64,000 bases of DNA from Mycolicibacterium sp. 018/SC-01/001 (GCF_007096635.1 NZ_VKAA01000017.1:62001-126000); one strand, 5' to 3'. Shown: positions 49,880 to 59,102, counted from the first letter of the stretch. Notes: generated from the sequence alone by a model not told the origin. A program made the numbers and translations.

Positions 49880-50344
49880 TCAGGACGACGTCTCTGCTGC
49901 CAACCTGGCCAGGCTGTCGGTCAGTTGGTCCTCGCTGACCAGCGGGAACGTCACCTTCTTCAGCAGGTCTTTGTCGGTCACTTTCGACCAGTCATAGGTG
50001 TGGCGTACCAGCGTCGCGTTCGGTCCCTGGGCTTCGAGCTCCCACAGCCACTCCCAGCCCGGCGGCTCGCTGCCCTGGGGTGCGGTCTGCCACGCCAGCA
50101 GCTTGTCCTTGACGTAGCCCGTCACGTGGTTGTCGGTCTTGTACTCCCCGCCCATGTGGTCGCCGGCCATGTTCATCGTGAACACATCGCCGACCTTCTG
50201 GATGCGATCGGCGTGGTCGACACTGCGCACGAAGCCCGATCCGTCCAGCGCAGGATGCCGGTGCGGGTTGGACAGGACGTCGAAGATCGCGTCGGCGGAG
50301 GTGTCGATCGTGCGTTCCACAGTCACCTTGTTGTCGTCACTCAC
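49880..50344 (-). CDS. SRPBCC (polyketide cyclase/START-like) protein
   Basis: A 154-aa helix-grip protein: VERTIDTSADAIFDVLSNPHRHPALDGSG at the N terminus, then DVFTMNMAG, and a C-terminal helix LTDSLARLAAE. The fold binds hydrophobic ligands in a deep cavity. The GTG start at 50344 is preceded by AGGA with short spacing. It is divergent from the FKBP lipoprotein, with a 61-base gap that holds that gene's promoter. The function is unknown. Confidence 0.8.
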   Translation of the reverse strand: MSDDNKVTVERTIDTSADAIFDVLSNPHRHPALDGSGFVRSVDHADRIQKVGDVFTMNMAGDHMGGEYKTDNHVTGYVKDKLLAWQTAPQGSEPPGWEWLWELEAQGPNATLVRHTYDWSKVTDKDLLKKVTFPLVSEDQLTDSLARLAAETSS

Positions 50345-50392
50345 ATTCCTGTCAGTGCCCAGACCCGCCACGGACTCAAACCTGCGAGCCGG

Positions 50393-50398
50393 TAGCGT
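50393..50398 (+). promoter_or_regulatory. -10 element (TAGCGT) of leaderless FKBP transcript
   Basis: TAGCGT, with a CGGACT -35-like element 16 bases upstream, lies seven bases before the GTG at 50406. There is no Shine-Dalgarno, supporting a leaderless mRNA starting at the GTG. Confidence 0.55.
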
Positions 50399-50405
50399 GG
50401 CCCGG

Positions 50406-50975
50406 GTGTTGCCGAACCGCCTGTCCGCCGCCCTCGCCCTCGCCGTCTGTGTCGGCGCGACTCTGGCCGTGACGGCCTGCGGGTCCTCGCAGGCGCAGGA
50501 GGCCACCGGGGCCTCGACGTGCCCGACGGCGGCACCTGACAAGGCCGCGACTCCCGAGTGGACGCTGCCAGGTGCGACGGGCAGCGTCGCCGTCTCCGGT
50601 TCCACCGACACGGCGGCCCCGCTCATCACGGTGACGCCTCCGTTCACGGTCACCGACACGCAAGTGCACACCCTGGCGCCCGGATCCGGACCCGTCGTCA
50701 GCGACGCCGCCACCGTGACCGTCTGCTACGAGGGCGTCAACGGACGCGACGGTTCGGTGTTCGACAGCAGCTACCAGCGGGGGACCCCGGTCGACTTCCC
50801 GCTCGGCGGTGTCGTACCCGGCTTCCAGAAGGCCATCGCCGGCCAGCACGTCGGCTCGACCGTCGCGGTCGCGATGACCTCGGCGGACGGCTACCCGAAC
50901 GGTCAGCCCGCGGCGGGCATCCTGCCCGGCGATTCCCTGGTGTTCGCGATCAAAATCCTGAACGCGACCAGCTGA
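50406..50975 (+). CDS. FKBP-type peptidyl-prolyl isomerase lipoprotein
   Basis: A 189-aa exported protein with an N-terminal signal (LSAALALAVCVGATLAVTAC) and a lipobox VTAC with lipidated Cys25, then a short linker and a C-terminal FKBP domain (about 95-187; VTVCYEGVNGRDGSVFDSSY, GVVPGFQKAIAGQHVGS, GDSLVFAIKIL). It should catalyse prolyl isomerisation of secreted proteins on the outer face of the membrane. GTG at 50406 is chosen because it fits the leaderless promoter and puts the signal peptide at the N terminus. Converges with the DUF1905 gene. Confidence 0.87.
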   Translation: MLPNRLSAALALAVCVGATLAVTACGSSQAQEATGASTCPTAAPDKAATPEWTLPGATGSVAVSGSTDTAAPLITVTPPFTVTDTQVHTLAPGSGPVVSDAATVTVCYEGVNGRDGSVFDSSYQRGTPVDFPLGGVVPGFQKAIAGQHVGSTVAVAMTSADGYPNGQPAAGILPGDSLVFAIKILNATS

Positions 50976-50993
50976 GCCTTCCATCGGAAGTCC

Positions 50994-51293
50994 TCAGCCG
51001 CGTCGATCAGCGCCCACGCTCAGTCGAATGCGCACGGTGTCGCCGTCGTCGACGCCTTCGGCGCGCCGCAGCGCCACCTTCAACGGCACCAGGTACACGT
51101 CGTCACGCGGGATCAGCGACGTCGTCACCTCGGTGTCCCCGATGCGCACCCGGGCGGGAATGACCCCCCACCCGTAGGTCAGCTCACCCGATTGCGCGTG
51201 CAGGGCGTCGTCGACGTCGGGCGGGGTCTCGACGAAGAAGTACGGTGCCGGGCCACGCCACTGGAAGACGTCGGCGTCGAACTCCCATTCCAC
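50994..51293 (-). CDS. DUF1905 domain protein
   Basis: A 99-aa protein opening with WEFDADVFQWRGPAPYFFVETP, then GWGVIPARVRIGDTEVTTSLIPRDDVYLVPLKVALRRAEGV and DGDTVRIRLSV. These segments match DUF1905, a small all-beta family of unknown function. The GTG at 51293 follows directly on the TGA of the kinase gene (TGAGTG), so it is translated by re-initiation in the same operon. A regulatory link with the kinase is possible but unproven. Confidence 0.82.
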   Translation of the reverse strand: MEWEFDADVFQWRGPAPYFFVETPPDVDDALHAQSGELTYGWGVIPARVRIGDTEVTTSLIPRDDVYLVPLKVALRRAEGVDDGDTVRIRLSVGADRRG

Positions 51294-53225
51294 TCAGTCC
51301 CCCGTTCGCTCAAGGGTGATGCGATAGTCACCGCCGGTGCACGCGCTTCCCGACGTGGTCTCGTGACCGCTCCCGACGAGCCGCTCGATCGGATTCTGTG
51401 GCGGCTGTGGCAGCGGTGTCTGTGACGTCGTCACGATGTGCGACTGGCCGCCCAGCGAGCAACTGCCTTCGTATTCTTCGTTGTCGGTCCATCTGCCGTC
51501 GGCGAAGACGAGCGAGATGATGCTCCCGGTATCGAAGAAGTAGCTGACGCACTGTGTGCCGTCGCGTCTGCAGTAGGTGGTCACCGAATAGTCCCCGGTG
51601 GTCTCACCGCCGTGAGCGTAGGCCCGGGTCATGTGATAGCGACCCCATAAGCCCAGCGCCGGTGAGGGCACCCGGGTGGGCAGCCGACGTGGATCTGCCA
51701 TGTCGTCGGTGACCACATCGGACACCCGGTGGAATGACACCGCGTACTTGTCGGAGCAGCCATTGCTGCTCAGCAGCAGGAGGTTTCCCGACATGTCCCT
51801 GTCGGATCCGGGGCGCAGAACGAAGACCTGGAAGAGGTCGCTCAGCCGTCCCGAGCACGCCGACGTCGTCCTGTTGACCGCAATCCATTCGTCGCCGATC
51901 TTGTCGAACGTCATCACCTCGGACGCGATGCCGGAACTCCTGCGGACCGCCACTGCGATGCAACCGTTCTGAGCGCACGACGATCGAATGTCCCATGCTT
52001 CCGAGGGCACAGCCGTGGCGCCATCTCGTCGAACGTCACTTAGATCGGTCGGAATCGCCAAGTTGACGCGGTAATTGCCGGTGAACGGTCCGACAGATGA
52101 TCTCGTTGTGGGCGCGGCCGCCGTCGTCGTGGTGGGTGTCGGGATGCTGGGTTCCGTTGAGACGTTGTCGAAGGTCGCTCGCGTGACGACGAATGCGGCC
52201 ACTGTCAGCACGACGACAGCGAGTACCGCGACAGACCGTACAACGCGGGCGCGTCGCGTTCCCGGGGACGGAAGCGCTTCCACGGGCGGCGGCGACGCCA
52301 CTGGTTGGGGCGGCGGCGTGCGGTGGTGAGTCGGCGCTCGCGCGAACATCTCCGCAGACATGGTCTCGTCCGCGTGAGGCGACTGGTCGACCGGCACGTC
52401 TCGGAAGGTGATTGCACCGTGACCCATAGCGGTGCGCGCCGCCGTCGCCAATTCGCTGGCCGTCTGGAAACGATCGCCGGGTCGCTTGGCCATGCCCCGC
52501 GCGATCACCGAGTCGAACCCCGCCAACTTCGGCGCGCGGGCCGAGGGTTCCGGCACCGGGTCGAACAGATGTCCTGCTGCCACACGTTCGAATGTGTTGC
52601 CGGGGTACGGTTGCGAGCCTGTCAGGCATTCGAACAGAACGCATGCGAGCGCGTAGACATCGCACCGAGCATCCAACTCGCCCGTACTGAAACGCTCGGG
52701 GGCCATGTACGCCCATGTGCCCAGCGTCGCACCGGTCATCGTCAGCGCTGTATCGGTTGTGCTTCGGGCGATTCCGAAGTCGATCAGATAACAGAAGTCG
52801 CTCCTGTCGAGGAGGATGTTCGAGGGCTTGACATCCCGGTGTACGAGGCCGGCGCGATGAGCAGTGTCGAGCGCCGTCGCAGTGTGCTCGATGACGCCGG
52901 CGGCACGCACTGGGTCGATGGGGCCTTGCTGGATCTCGACCAGGAGATCGTGACCGTCGACAAACCTCATGTCGACATAGAGCTTCCCGTCGATCTCGCC
53001 GAACTGGTGGATAGGGATGATGTGCGGATCGTTGAGGGAGGCCGCGGTTCGTGCTTCGCGACGGAACCGTTGCACGAAGGCGGGATCGTCTGCCAGACCT
53101 GCGGGCAGCACCTTGATCGCCACGATTCGGCATGCGTCGGTGTCGAATGCTCGCCACACCTCACCCATCCCGCCCCGCCCGAGCAGATCGATCAGCCGGT
53201 ACCGCCCGAACGGAATCCCCTCCAC
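51294..53225 (-). CDS. Transmembrane Ser/Thr protein kinase (PknE/PknH-like)
   Basis: A 643-aa receptor kinase. The kinase domain (about 5-270) has GRGGMGEV, Lys38, Glu57, HRDVKPSN (129-136) and DFG (149-151), plus a Thr-rich activation loop (STTDTALTMTGATLGT). A Pro-rich linker, one membrane helix (about 328-348) and an extracytoplasmic domain (about 350-643) with eight Cys follow. It should autophosphorylate and signal from the periplasm-like space. GTG at 53225 has GGGGGGAG six bases upstream; longer starts are possible. The ectodomain resembles none I know for certain; PknE and PknH ectodomains also use disulfides. Confidence 0.9.
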   Translation of the reverse strand: MEGIPFGRYRLIDLLGRGGMGEVWRAFDTDACRIVAIKVLPAGLADDPAFVQRFRREARTAASLNDPHIIPIHQFGEIDGKLYVDMRFVDGHDLLVEIQQGPIDPVRAAGVIEHTATALDTAHRAGLVHRDVKPSNILLDRSDFCYLIDFGIARSTTDTALTMTGATLGTWAYMAPERFSTGELDARCDVYALACVLFECLTGSQPYPGNTFERVAAGHLFDPVPEPSARAPKLAGFDSVIARGMAKRPGDRFQTASELATAARTAMGHGAITFRDVPVDQSPHADETMSAEMFARAPTHHRTPPPQPVASPPPVEALPSPGTRRARVVRSVAVLAVVVLTVAAFVVTRATFDNVSTEPSIPTPTTTTAAAPTTRSSVGPFTGNYRVNLAIPTDLSDVRRDGATAVPSEAWDIRSSCAQNGCIAVAVRRSSGIASEVMTFDKIGDEWIAVNRTTSACSGRLSDLFQVFVLRPGSDRDMSGNLLLLSSNGCSDKYAVSFHRVSDVVTDDMADPRRLPTRVPSPALGLWGRYHMTRAYAHGGETTGDYSVTTYCRRDGTQCVSYFFDTGSIISLVFADGRWTDNEEYEGSCSLGGQSHIVTTSQTPLPQPPQNPIERLVGSGHETTSGSACTGGDYRITLERTGD

Positions 53226-53328
53226 CGCCACTCCCCCCGACGTGTGCACACTCCGATGGATACTGCCATCAGTGGGTACATGACGCACTGAACCAGGCGA
53301 GTATCGCGGTGTGCAATGTGCGGAGGGT

Positions 53329-54018
53329 TCACCTCCGCGCGCGACGGGACGCGGGCGGGCGAGCCGACGCCACCAGCATTGCCAGGCCCCGCTCGAACGC
53401 GCGCGTCGCGATCGGGTCCGTCGCATCATGGTTCGCCAACGTCGCGTAGGCCGCGGTGAACCGCGGGAACTGATCTTCCTGCCCGGTGGGATCGAAAACC
53501 ACTGTGGGTCCGGACATGTCGAGCACGCTGCCGAGAATGAACGACTCGAACGCGGTCAAGAGCGGAAGCACTTCGGCGGTGGGCCATCCGGCGGCCTCGG
53601 CGGCGACCACGAAGTCCTCGTATTCGGCGAGCAGCACAGGCGCTGACGCGCGAGTGGTCATCAGTAGCGGAACGGCGCGGGGATGCCGCGCGAACGCGAT
53701 GCGATACGAGCGCGCCCAGGCCAGCAGACCGTCTTCCCACGGGCTCTCACGCAACGGTGCGGAATCGATCTGCGCCGAGACCAGGGCGCGAACGTCTTCG
53801 ATCATGGCGGCCCGGTCAGGGACATGGTTGTACAGCGAGGTGGGGTTGACGTTCAATTTCTGCGCCACCCGGCGCATGCTCGCGCCCTCGGCGCCGTGAC
53901 GATCGATCAGCGCGAGCGCAGTGCGGGCGATCAGGTCCCGGTTGAGGATCGGGCGCGGCGGTCGAGCGATGACGGACTCCTCTCTGGCCGGCGTGAGATC
54001 TCCGACGATGTCGGCCAT
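53329..54018 (-). CDS. TetR family transcriptional regulator
   Basis: A 229-aa regulator with helix-turn-helix at about 28-75 (IARTALALIDRHGAEGASMRRVAQKLNVNPTSLYNHV) and a TetR_C-type helical domain. The N-terminal 20 residues precede the fold. It is divergent from the amidase, and an imperfect palindrome covers the amidase -10 element, so it probably represses the amidase. No close downstream partner: the kinase start is 103 bases away on the same strand. Confidence 0.87.
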   Translation of the reverse strand: MADIVGDLTPAREESVIARPPRPILNRDLIARTALALIDRHGAEGASMRRVAQKLNVNPTSLYNHVPDRAAMIEDVRALVSAQIDSAPLRESPWEDGLLAWARSYRIAFARHPRAVPLLMTTRASAPVLLAEYEDFVVAAEAAGWPTAEVLPLLTAFESFILGSVLDMSGPTVVFDPTGQEDQFPRFTAAYATLANHDATDPIATRAFERGLAMLVASARPPASRRARR

Positions 54019-54033
54019 CCCGGCGACAGCTTT

Positions 54034-54052
54034 AAACCGACAGTGTATGTTT
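54034..54052. promoter_or_regulatory. Probable TetR operator over amidase promoter
   Basis: A 19-bp imperfect palindrome centred at 54043 (AAACCGACA-G-TGTATGTTT, 7 of 9 arm positions paired), between the divergent TetR and amidase genes. It overlaps the TATGTT -10 element, so binding would block the amidase promoter. Confidence 0.6.
54046..54051 (+). promoter_or_regulatory. -10 element of leaderless upstream ORF / amidase transcript
   Basis: TATGTT lies seven bases before a GTG at 54059. The predicted mRNA would start at that GTG, opening an 11-codon ORF whose stop overlaps the amidase ATG. Confidence 0.5.
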
Positions 54053-54058
54053 TACCTC

Positions 54059-54094
54059 GTGTCGGACGATCTCGCCTGCTCAACACCCTCATGA
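54059..54094 (+). CDS. Leaderless 11-aa upstream ORF coupled to amidase
   Basis: GTG TCG GAC GAT... encodes MSDDLACSTPS and stops at TGA 54092-54094, overlapping the amidase ATG (54091-54093) in an ATGA junction. The amidase ATG lacks any Shine-Dalgarno, so ribosomes finishing this small ORF could re-initiate there. Its existence depends on the predicted transcription start; one Cys codon is present. Confidence 0.45.
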   Translation: MSDDLACSTPS

Positions 54095-56118
54095 CCGCCG
54101 AATCCTTCACTGTCGTCGACGCTGACCTCGACAGCCTGCGCGCAGCGCTCGACAACGGCACCGTGACGAGCGTCGAACTCGTTGCCCGGTATCTCAACAG
54201 AATCGCCGCCTACGACCGGTCCGGGATCCTGCTCAACTCGGTTCCGGTGCTCAACCCCACGGCATTCGACGAAGCGCGCGCCTCCGATCTGCGCCGGGCA
54301 CGGGGGCAGTCCGCAGGCCCGATGGAGGGCATTCCGTTCACGGCGAAGGCCAGCTTCAAGGTCCGCGGGCTGCCCGTCAGTGCGGGTTCGCCCGCGTTCG
54401 CCGATCTGATCGCCGACGACGACGCCTTCGCGGTGGCGCGGCTACGGTCGGCCGGGGCGATCTGCCTGGGGCTGACGAACATGCCCCCGATGGCGGCCGG
54501 CGGCATGCAGCGCGGATTGTATGGCCGCGCCGAGAGTCCCTACAGCGCAGAGTACTTGACGTCGGCGTTCGGATCCGGATCGTCGAATGGTTCCGGAACC
54601 GCCACCGCGGCGAGCTTTGCGTCCTTCGGTCTCGGAGAGGAGACCTGGTCATCGGGCCGCGCACCCGCGTCCAACAATGCGCTGGTCGCGTACACGCCGT
54701 CACGGGGGGTGATCTCGATCCGCGGAAACTGGCCATTGGTTCCGACCATGGATGTCGTTGTGCCACACACTCGGTCAACGGCGGACATGCTGTCGCTACT
54801 CGACGTCGTCGTCGCCGACGACCCCGTACGGACAGGGGATCTGTGGCGGATGCAGGAATGGGTCGACATTCCTGCCGCCTCGACCGTGCGACCGCCCTCG
54901 TTCACCGACCTCGCACCGCTCCCCCTGCAGGGTCTGCGCCTGGCGATCCCACGCCTCTACATCAACGGCGACCCGGACAGCGCGTTCCCGATCCACACCC
55001 GTGACTCGGTGATGGCGCTCTGGCGGGCCATGCGTGACGACCTGGAGGCGGCCGGTGCCGACGTGGTCGAGACCGACTTCCCCGTCGTCGAGAATTACGA
55101 GGGGCTGCACCCGGATTCGCGCACGATGGTCGAGCGAGGTCTGGTGCCCGCCGACTATCTCGAGCGTGAGGTGTGGGATCTGTCGATCTGGGCCTTCGAT
55201 ACCTTCCTCAGGTCCGTCGAGGGCTCTGGGCCGGGCGATCTCGCGTCCGTGGACGGATCGCTGATCTTCCCGGAGCCGGCGGGCGCGCTGCCGGACCAGT
55301 ACGGAGTCTTCCCGTTCGACATCTCCTACGACCTCGCCGAGTACGTCGACCGTGCTCGCGGCGGCGTCGTGCCCTTCGACCGGATTCCATCGGTGGAAGC
55401 GGGCATGCGGGGACTGGAGGAGACCCGCCGCGTCGATTTCGAGAACTGGCTGTCCGACAACGGATTCGACGCCGTGGTCTTCCCGGCGGCCGCCGACGTC
55501 GGCCCCGCCGACGCCGATGTCGATGCGGTGTCAGCCGACATCGCGTGGAGCAACGGGGTGTGGGTGGCCAACGGCAACCTGGTTCCGCGCCATCTCGGCA
55601 TCCCGACGGTCACCGTACCGATGGGGACCATGGCCGACACCGGAATGCCCGTCGGTCTGACGCTGGCGGGGCCGGCATACTCGGACACCGTCCTGTTGCG
55701 ACTGGCGTGCGCCGTGGAAGCGCTGCGCCCGCGACGCACGGCACCGGAGCGCACACCTCAGTTGCCCGATGAGGCGCTGTTCGGCCACGCCCGGCCCGTC
55801 ACCGACGGTGACGTGAGTCTTCGTGTGACGGGTGTGGAGGCCGTTCGCGAGGCCGACGGCAGCAGCGTGCTCACGTTCCGTGTCGTCACCGACGGCGCGG
55901 CGGCCGCGGAGGTCTCGGCGTTCGTCGACGGCACCCGAGTGGCATTGGACGGGACGTCGCGTGCGATGACCGGCACGTGCGTCCTGCCCGCCGGGGCGCA
56001 CGCCACTGCGCACAGCGAATGGCGCCCGCCCTACGGCCCGCTGATCGTCGCGGTGGCCCGGACGGCAGAGGGGGCCGTCGCCGGTGCGATCGCAACCACC
56101 GCCGGATCACCGCTCTGA
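54091..56118 (+). CDS. Amidase-signature family hydrolase with C-terminal extension
   Basis: A 675-aa amidase. The Ser-cisSer-Lys triad is visible: Lys86 in FTAKASFK, cis-Ser in GSGSSNGSG (162-169), and Ser188 in EETWSSGRAPAS. The amidase core spans about 20-570; an extra C-terminal beta-rich region (about 580-675; VSLRVTGVEAVREADGS) is unusual and may be a binding domain. It should hydrolyse an amide to acid plus amine or ammonia. It starts on an ATGA overlap with an upstream micro-ORF and lacks a Shine-Dalgarno. Divergent TetR control is likely. It lies 97 bases before the aminotransferase fusion and may feed it with amine. Confidence 0.87.
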   Translation: MTAESFTVVDADLDSLRAALDNGTVTSVELVARYLNRIAAYDRSGILLNSVPVLNPTAFDEARASDLRRARGQSAGPMEGIPFTAKASFKVRGLPVSAGSPAFADLIADDDAFAVARLRSAGAICLGLTNMPPMAAGGMQRGLYGRAESPYSAEYLTSAFGSGSSNGSGTATAASFASFGLGEETWSSGRAPASNNALVAYTPSRGVISIRGNWPLVPTMDVVVPHTRSTADMLSLLDVVVADDPVRTGDLWRMQEWVDIPAASTVRPPSFTDLAPLPLQGLRLAIPRLYINGDPDSAFPIHTRDSVMALWRAMRDDLEAAGADVVETDFPVVENYEGLHPDSRTMVERGLVPADYLEREVWDLSIWAFDTFLRSVEGSGPGDLASVDGSLIFPEPAGALPDQYGVFPFDISYDLAEYVDRARGGVVPFDRIPSVEAGMRGLEETRRVDFENWLSDNGFDAVVFPAAADVGPADADVDAVSADIAWSNGVWVANGNLVPRHLGIPTVTVPMGTMADTGMPVGLTLAGPAYSDTVLLRLACAVEALRPRRTAPERTPQLPDEALFGHARPVTDGDVSLRVTGVEAVREADGSSVLTFRVVTDGAAAAEVSAFVDGTRVALDGTSRAMTGTCVLPAGAHATAHSEWRPPYGPLIVAVARTAEGAVAGAIATTAGSPL

Positions 56119-56215
56119 ACGCCATGACCTGCGAAAACCGCACGCCCGTGCGACGAGAACCCGCAATGTATCGTGAGGTGGCTTCCGGCCGTCGGCCCCG
56201 AAAGAAGGTGTGCTC

Positions 56216-59092
56216 GTGACCGAGGTGTTCGACTTCTTCACCCGCACCGAGCTGCCCGCCCCGGCGCTGGGCGTCGACGAGGTGCGCCGCCACCTGCAGG
56301 AGACCTTCGGCGCCGACGGCGACCTCAAAGAGCTCGGAAGTCAACAGGATCAGAACTTCCTCGTGACCGACGAGAGCACCGGCGCACCGATCGGTGTGCT
56401 GAAGCTGACCAATCCCGTGTTCTCCGAGGCGGAGATCGACCTGCAGGGCCTGGCCGCCGACACCGTGGCCGCCCGTGAGCCGAGCCTGCGCATCCCCCGG
56501 GTGGTCATCGGGCCCCACGGCGAGATGAGCGGGTGGTGGGACACCAGCGCGGGACGACTGCACGCCCGGGTCCTCGAGTTCGTCGGCGGGACGACGCTGA
56601 CGGGGTCGCGATACCTCTCGCCGGTGACCGTGGCACGGATGGGCGAACTCGCGGCCGCGGTCAGTGTGGCTCTGTCCGACGTGACGCATCCTGCGTCGAA
56701 CCGCGTCCTGCAGTGGGACCTGCGCCACGCCGACCGGGTGATCGCGACACTGCTGCCCGACGAACCCGACCGCCGCATCGTCGAGCTGACGTCGTCGGTC
56801 GCCGATGCCGCGTGGCGCCACCTCGCGCCTGTCGCCTCGCGACTTCCGCTGCAGCTCGGGCACTTCGACCTCACCGACGACAACGTCATCGCCCCGGATG
56901 CGCCGTGCGCGCTGCCCGACGCCATCATCGATTTCGGCGATGTCGCCGGATCGTGGGCCGTCAACGAGATCGCCATCACCGTCTCGTCGCTGCTGCACCA
57001 CGACGGACTCGCCCCGGTCGACACGCTGCCCGCCGTCACGGCGTTCCACGACCGGCGCCCGCTGACCGAGGACGAGGCCGACGCGCTCTGGCCGCTGGTC
57101 GCCCTGCGCGGCGTGGTGCTGGTGCTCAGCGGCAGGCAGCAGGTGCGCATCGACGAACACAACAGCTACGCAGATGCCGCGCTCGACCGCGAACTGCGCA
57201 TCCTCGAGCAGGCGGCGTCTGTGCCGTTCCCGGTGATGAGCACCCTGATTCACGAAGCCCTGGATCTGGCTGTTGGTCCCGGACCGGTGTGGACCGGAGC
57301 ACCCGTCATCGCCGGCCTCGCGCGAGCGACCGTGCTCGACGCCGGCACGACAGCTCCTCTCAACGACGACGGGCACTGGACGGACGAGGCGGCACTGCAC
57401 CGCGCGGCACACGCTGCGCTGGCCGCGGGAGCCCCCGCCGCCGTGGTCCCGGCGTGGCACCCGCGACTGACGGGTGCGCCCATGCGCACACCCGCCGCGC
57501 CGGCGACCGTGCCGACCGCCCTCACTGTCTGGCTGCCTGAGGACGCGGCACTGGACCTGCCCGCGGGCGCACAGCTCGACACGACTGACGACGGCGTCGT
57601 GATCTCGGTGGCCGAGCACGTGGTCCGGCTGACCGGATACGCCCCGGCCGGACCTGGCCTGCCGGCACGTACGCCGATCACGATGCAGCACACACGCGCC
57701 GACGTGGACCCGGTCCCGCTGCTGATCGACGCGCGCTACGCCGGCGGTTGGCGCCGCCTCGCCGGTGACCCGGCTCCCCTGATCGGCCTCCCACCCGCCG
57801 CAGCAGCACGCCGTGACGACACGCTCGTGCGCCGGCAACGGGTACTGGCCGAGGTGCAGGAGCACTACTACGCCGATCCGCCGCGGATCGAACGCGGGTG
57901 GAAGGAGTACCTCGCCGACACCGACGGCCGGGTGTACCTCGACATGGTCAACAACGTGGCGTCGGTGGGGCACGCCCATCCCAGGGTCGTCGAGGCGGCC
58001 CACCGACAAATGCGGCTGTTGAACACCAACTCGCGATTCAACTACGGCGTCATCGCCGAGTTTGCCGAACGAGTCGCGGCCACCCTGCCGGAGGAACTCG
58101 ACACCGTGTTCTTCGTCAATTCCGGTTCCGAGGCAACGGATCTCGCGATCCGGATCGCGATGGCGGCCACGGGTCGCCCCGACATCGTCGCGATGCGCGA
58201 GGCCTACCACGGGTGGACCTATGCCAGCGATGCCGTGTCCACCTCGATCGCAGACAACCCGAATGCGTTGGCCACCCGGCCCGCGTGGGTGCACACCGTC
58301 GACGCGGCGAACGGCTACCGCGGAATCCACCGCGGCGTCGACGCCGCCCGGTACGCACCGGAGGCCGTGGCGGTGATCGACGCTCTCGCCGACGCCGGGA
58401 CGCCGGCTGCCGGATTCATCTGCGAGTCGTACTTCGGGAACGCCGGCGGTGTCGCCCTGCCCGACGGCTACCTCGATCAGGTCTATGCCGCGGTGCGTCG
58501 CCACGGTGGCCTGGCGATCGCCGACGAGGTCCAGGTCGGCTACGGGCGGCTGGGCCAATGGTTCTGGGGTTTCCAACAGCAGAAGGTCGTCCCCGACGTC
58601 GTCGCGGTCGCCAAATCGGTGGGTGGCGGCCAACCCATCGGCATCGTGGTCACCCGTCGGGCCGTTGCGGCGCGCTATCGAACGCAGGGGTACTTCTTCT
58701 CCTCCACCGGAGGCTCACCCGTGTCGTCGGCCATCGGTCTGGCCATCCTCGACGTGATCGAGAGTGCAGGCCTACAGGAGAACGCCCGCGTCGTCGGTGC
58801 GCACCTGAAGAGCCGGTTGACCGCGCTCGGCGAGTCCCATCCCATCGTCGGCACGGTGCACGGGTCCGGCCTGTATCTGGGACTCGAATTCGTCCGCGAC
58901 AGAGAAACACTCGAGCCCGCCACCGAAGAGACCGCGGCGATCTGCGATCGCCTGCTCACCCTCGGCGTGATCATGCAGCCCACCGGCGACTACCAGAACG
59001 TGCTGAAGATCAAGCCGCCGCTGTGCGTCTCGCGCGAGTCAGCCGACTACTTCGCCGACTGTCTCGATCGCGTGCTGACGACCGGCTGGTGA
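56216..59092 (+). CDS. Aminoglycoside-phosphotransferase-like / class III aminotransferase fusion
   Basis: A 958-aa two-enzyme fusion. Residues about 30-330 form an APH/choline-kinase-like domain with Asp218 in HFDLTDDN and a following IIDFGD. A linker (about 340-530) follows, where homologs may carry an M23-like peptidase domain; I see no metal motif. Residues about 535-958 are a class III PLP aminotransferase with SGSEATDLAIR, IADEVQVGYGR and PLP Lys800 (AVAKSVGGG). Such fusions resemble AGXT2L/ethanolamine-phosphate phospho-lyase-type proteins: phosphorylate an amino alcohol, then PLP-dependent elimination or transamination. GTG at 56216 has AAGAAGG seven bases upstream. Confidence 0.86.
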   Translation: MTEVFDFFTRTELPAPALGVDEVRRHLQETFGADGDLKELGSQQDQNFLVTDESTGAPIGVLKLTNPVFSEAEIDLQGLAADTVAAREPSLRIPRVVIGPHGEMSGWWDTSAGRLHARVLEFVGGTTLTGSRYLSPVTVARMGELAAAVSVALSDVTHPASNRVLQWDLRHADRVIATLLPDEPDRRIVELTSSVADAAWRHLAPVASRLPLQLGHFDLTDDNVIAPDAPCALPDAIIDFGDVAGSWAVNEIAITVSSLLHHDGLAPVDTLPAVTAFHDRRPLTEDEADALWPLVALRGVVLVLSGRQQVRIDEHNSYADAALDRELRILEQAASVPFPVMSTLIHEALDLAVGPGPVWTGAPVIAGLARATVLDAGTTAPLNDDGHWTDEAALHRAAHAALAAGAPAAVVPAWHPRLTGAPMRTPAAPATVPTALTVWLPEDAALDLPAGAQLDTTDDGVVISVAEHVVRLTGYAPAGPGLPARTPITMQHTRADVDPVPLLIDARYAGGWRRLAGDPAPLIGLPPAAAARRDDTLVRRQRVLAEVQEHYYADPPRIERGWKEYLADTDGRVYLDMVNNVASVGHAHPRVVEAAHRQMRLLNTNSRFNYGVIAEFAERVAATLPEELDTVFFVNSGSEATDLAIRIAMAATGRPDIVAMREAYHGWTYASDAVSTSIADNPNALATRPAWVHTVDAANGYRGIHRGVDAARYAPEAVAVIDALADAGTPAAGFICESYFGNAGGVALPDGYLDQVYAAVRRHGGLAIADEVQVGYGRLGQWFWGFQQQKVVPDVVAVAKSVGGGQPIGIVVTRRAVAARYRTQGYFFSSTGGSPVSSAIGLAILDVIESAGLQENARVVGAHLKSRLTALGESHPIVGTVHGSGLYLGLEFVRDRETLEPATEETAAICDRLLTLGVIMQPTGDYQNVLKIKPPLCVSRESADYFADCLDRVLTTGW

Positions 59093-59102
59093 TGACACGA
59101 CG

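Noticed and set aside
55886..58633. A 915-codon minus-strand open frame under the amidase and aminotransferase fusion
   Set aside because: It is opposite two genes with intact catalytic motifs, with biased composition (Val/Gly/Arg/Asp/His) and no recognisable domain. Long antisense frames are expected at this GC content.
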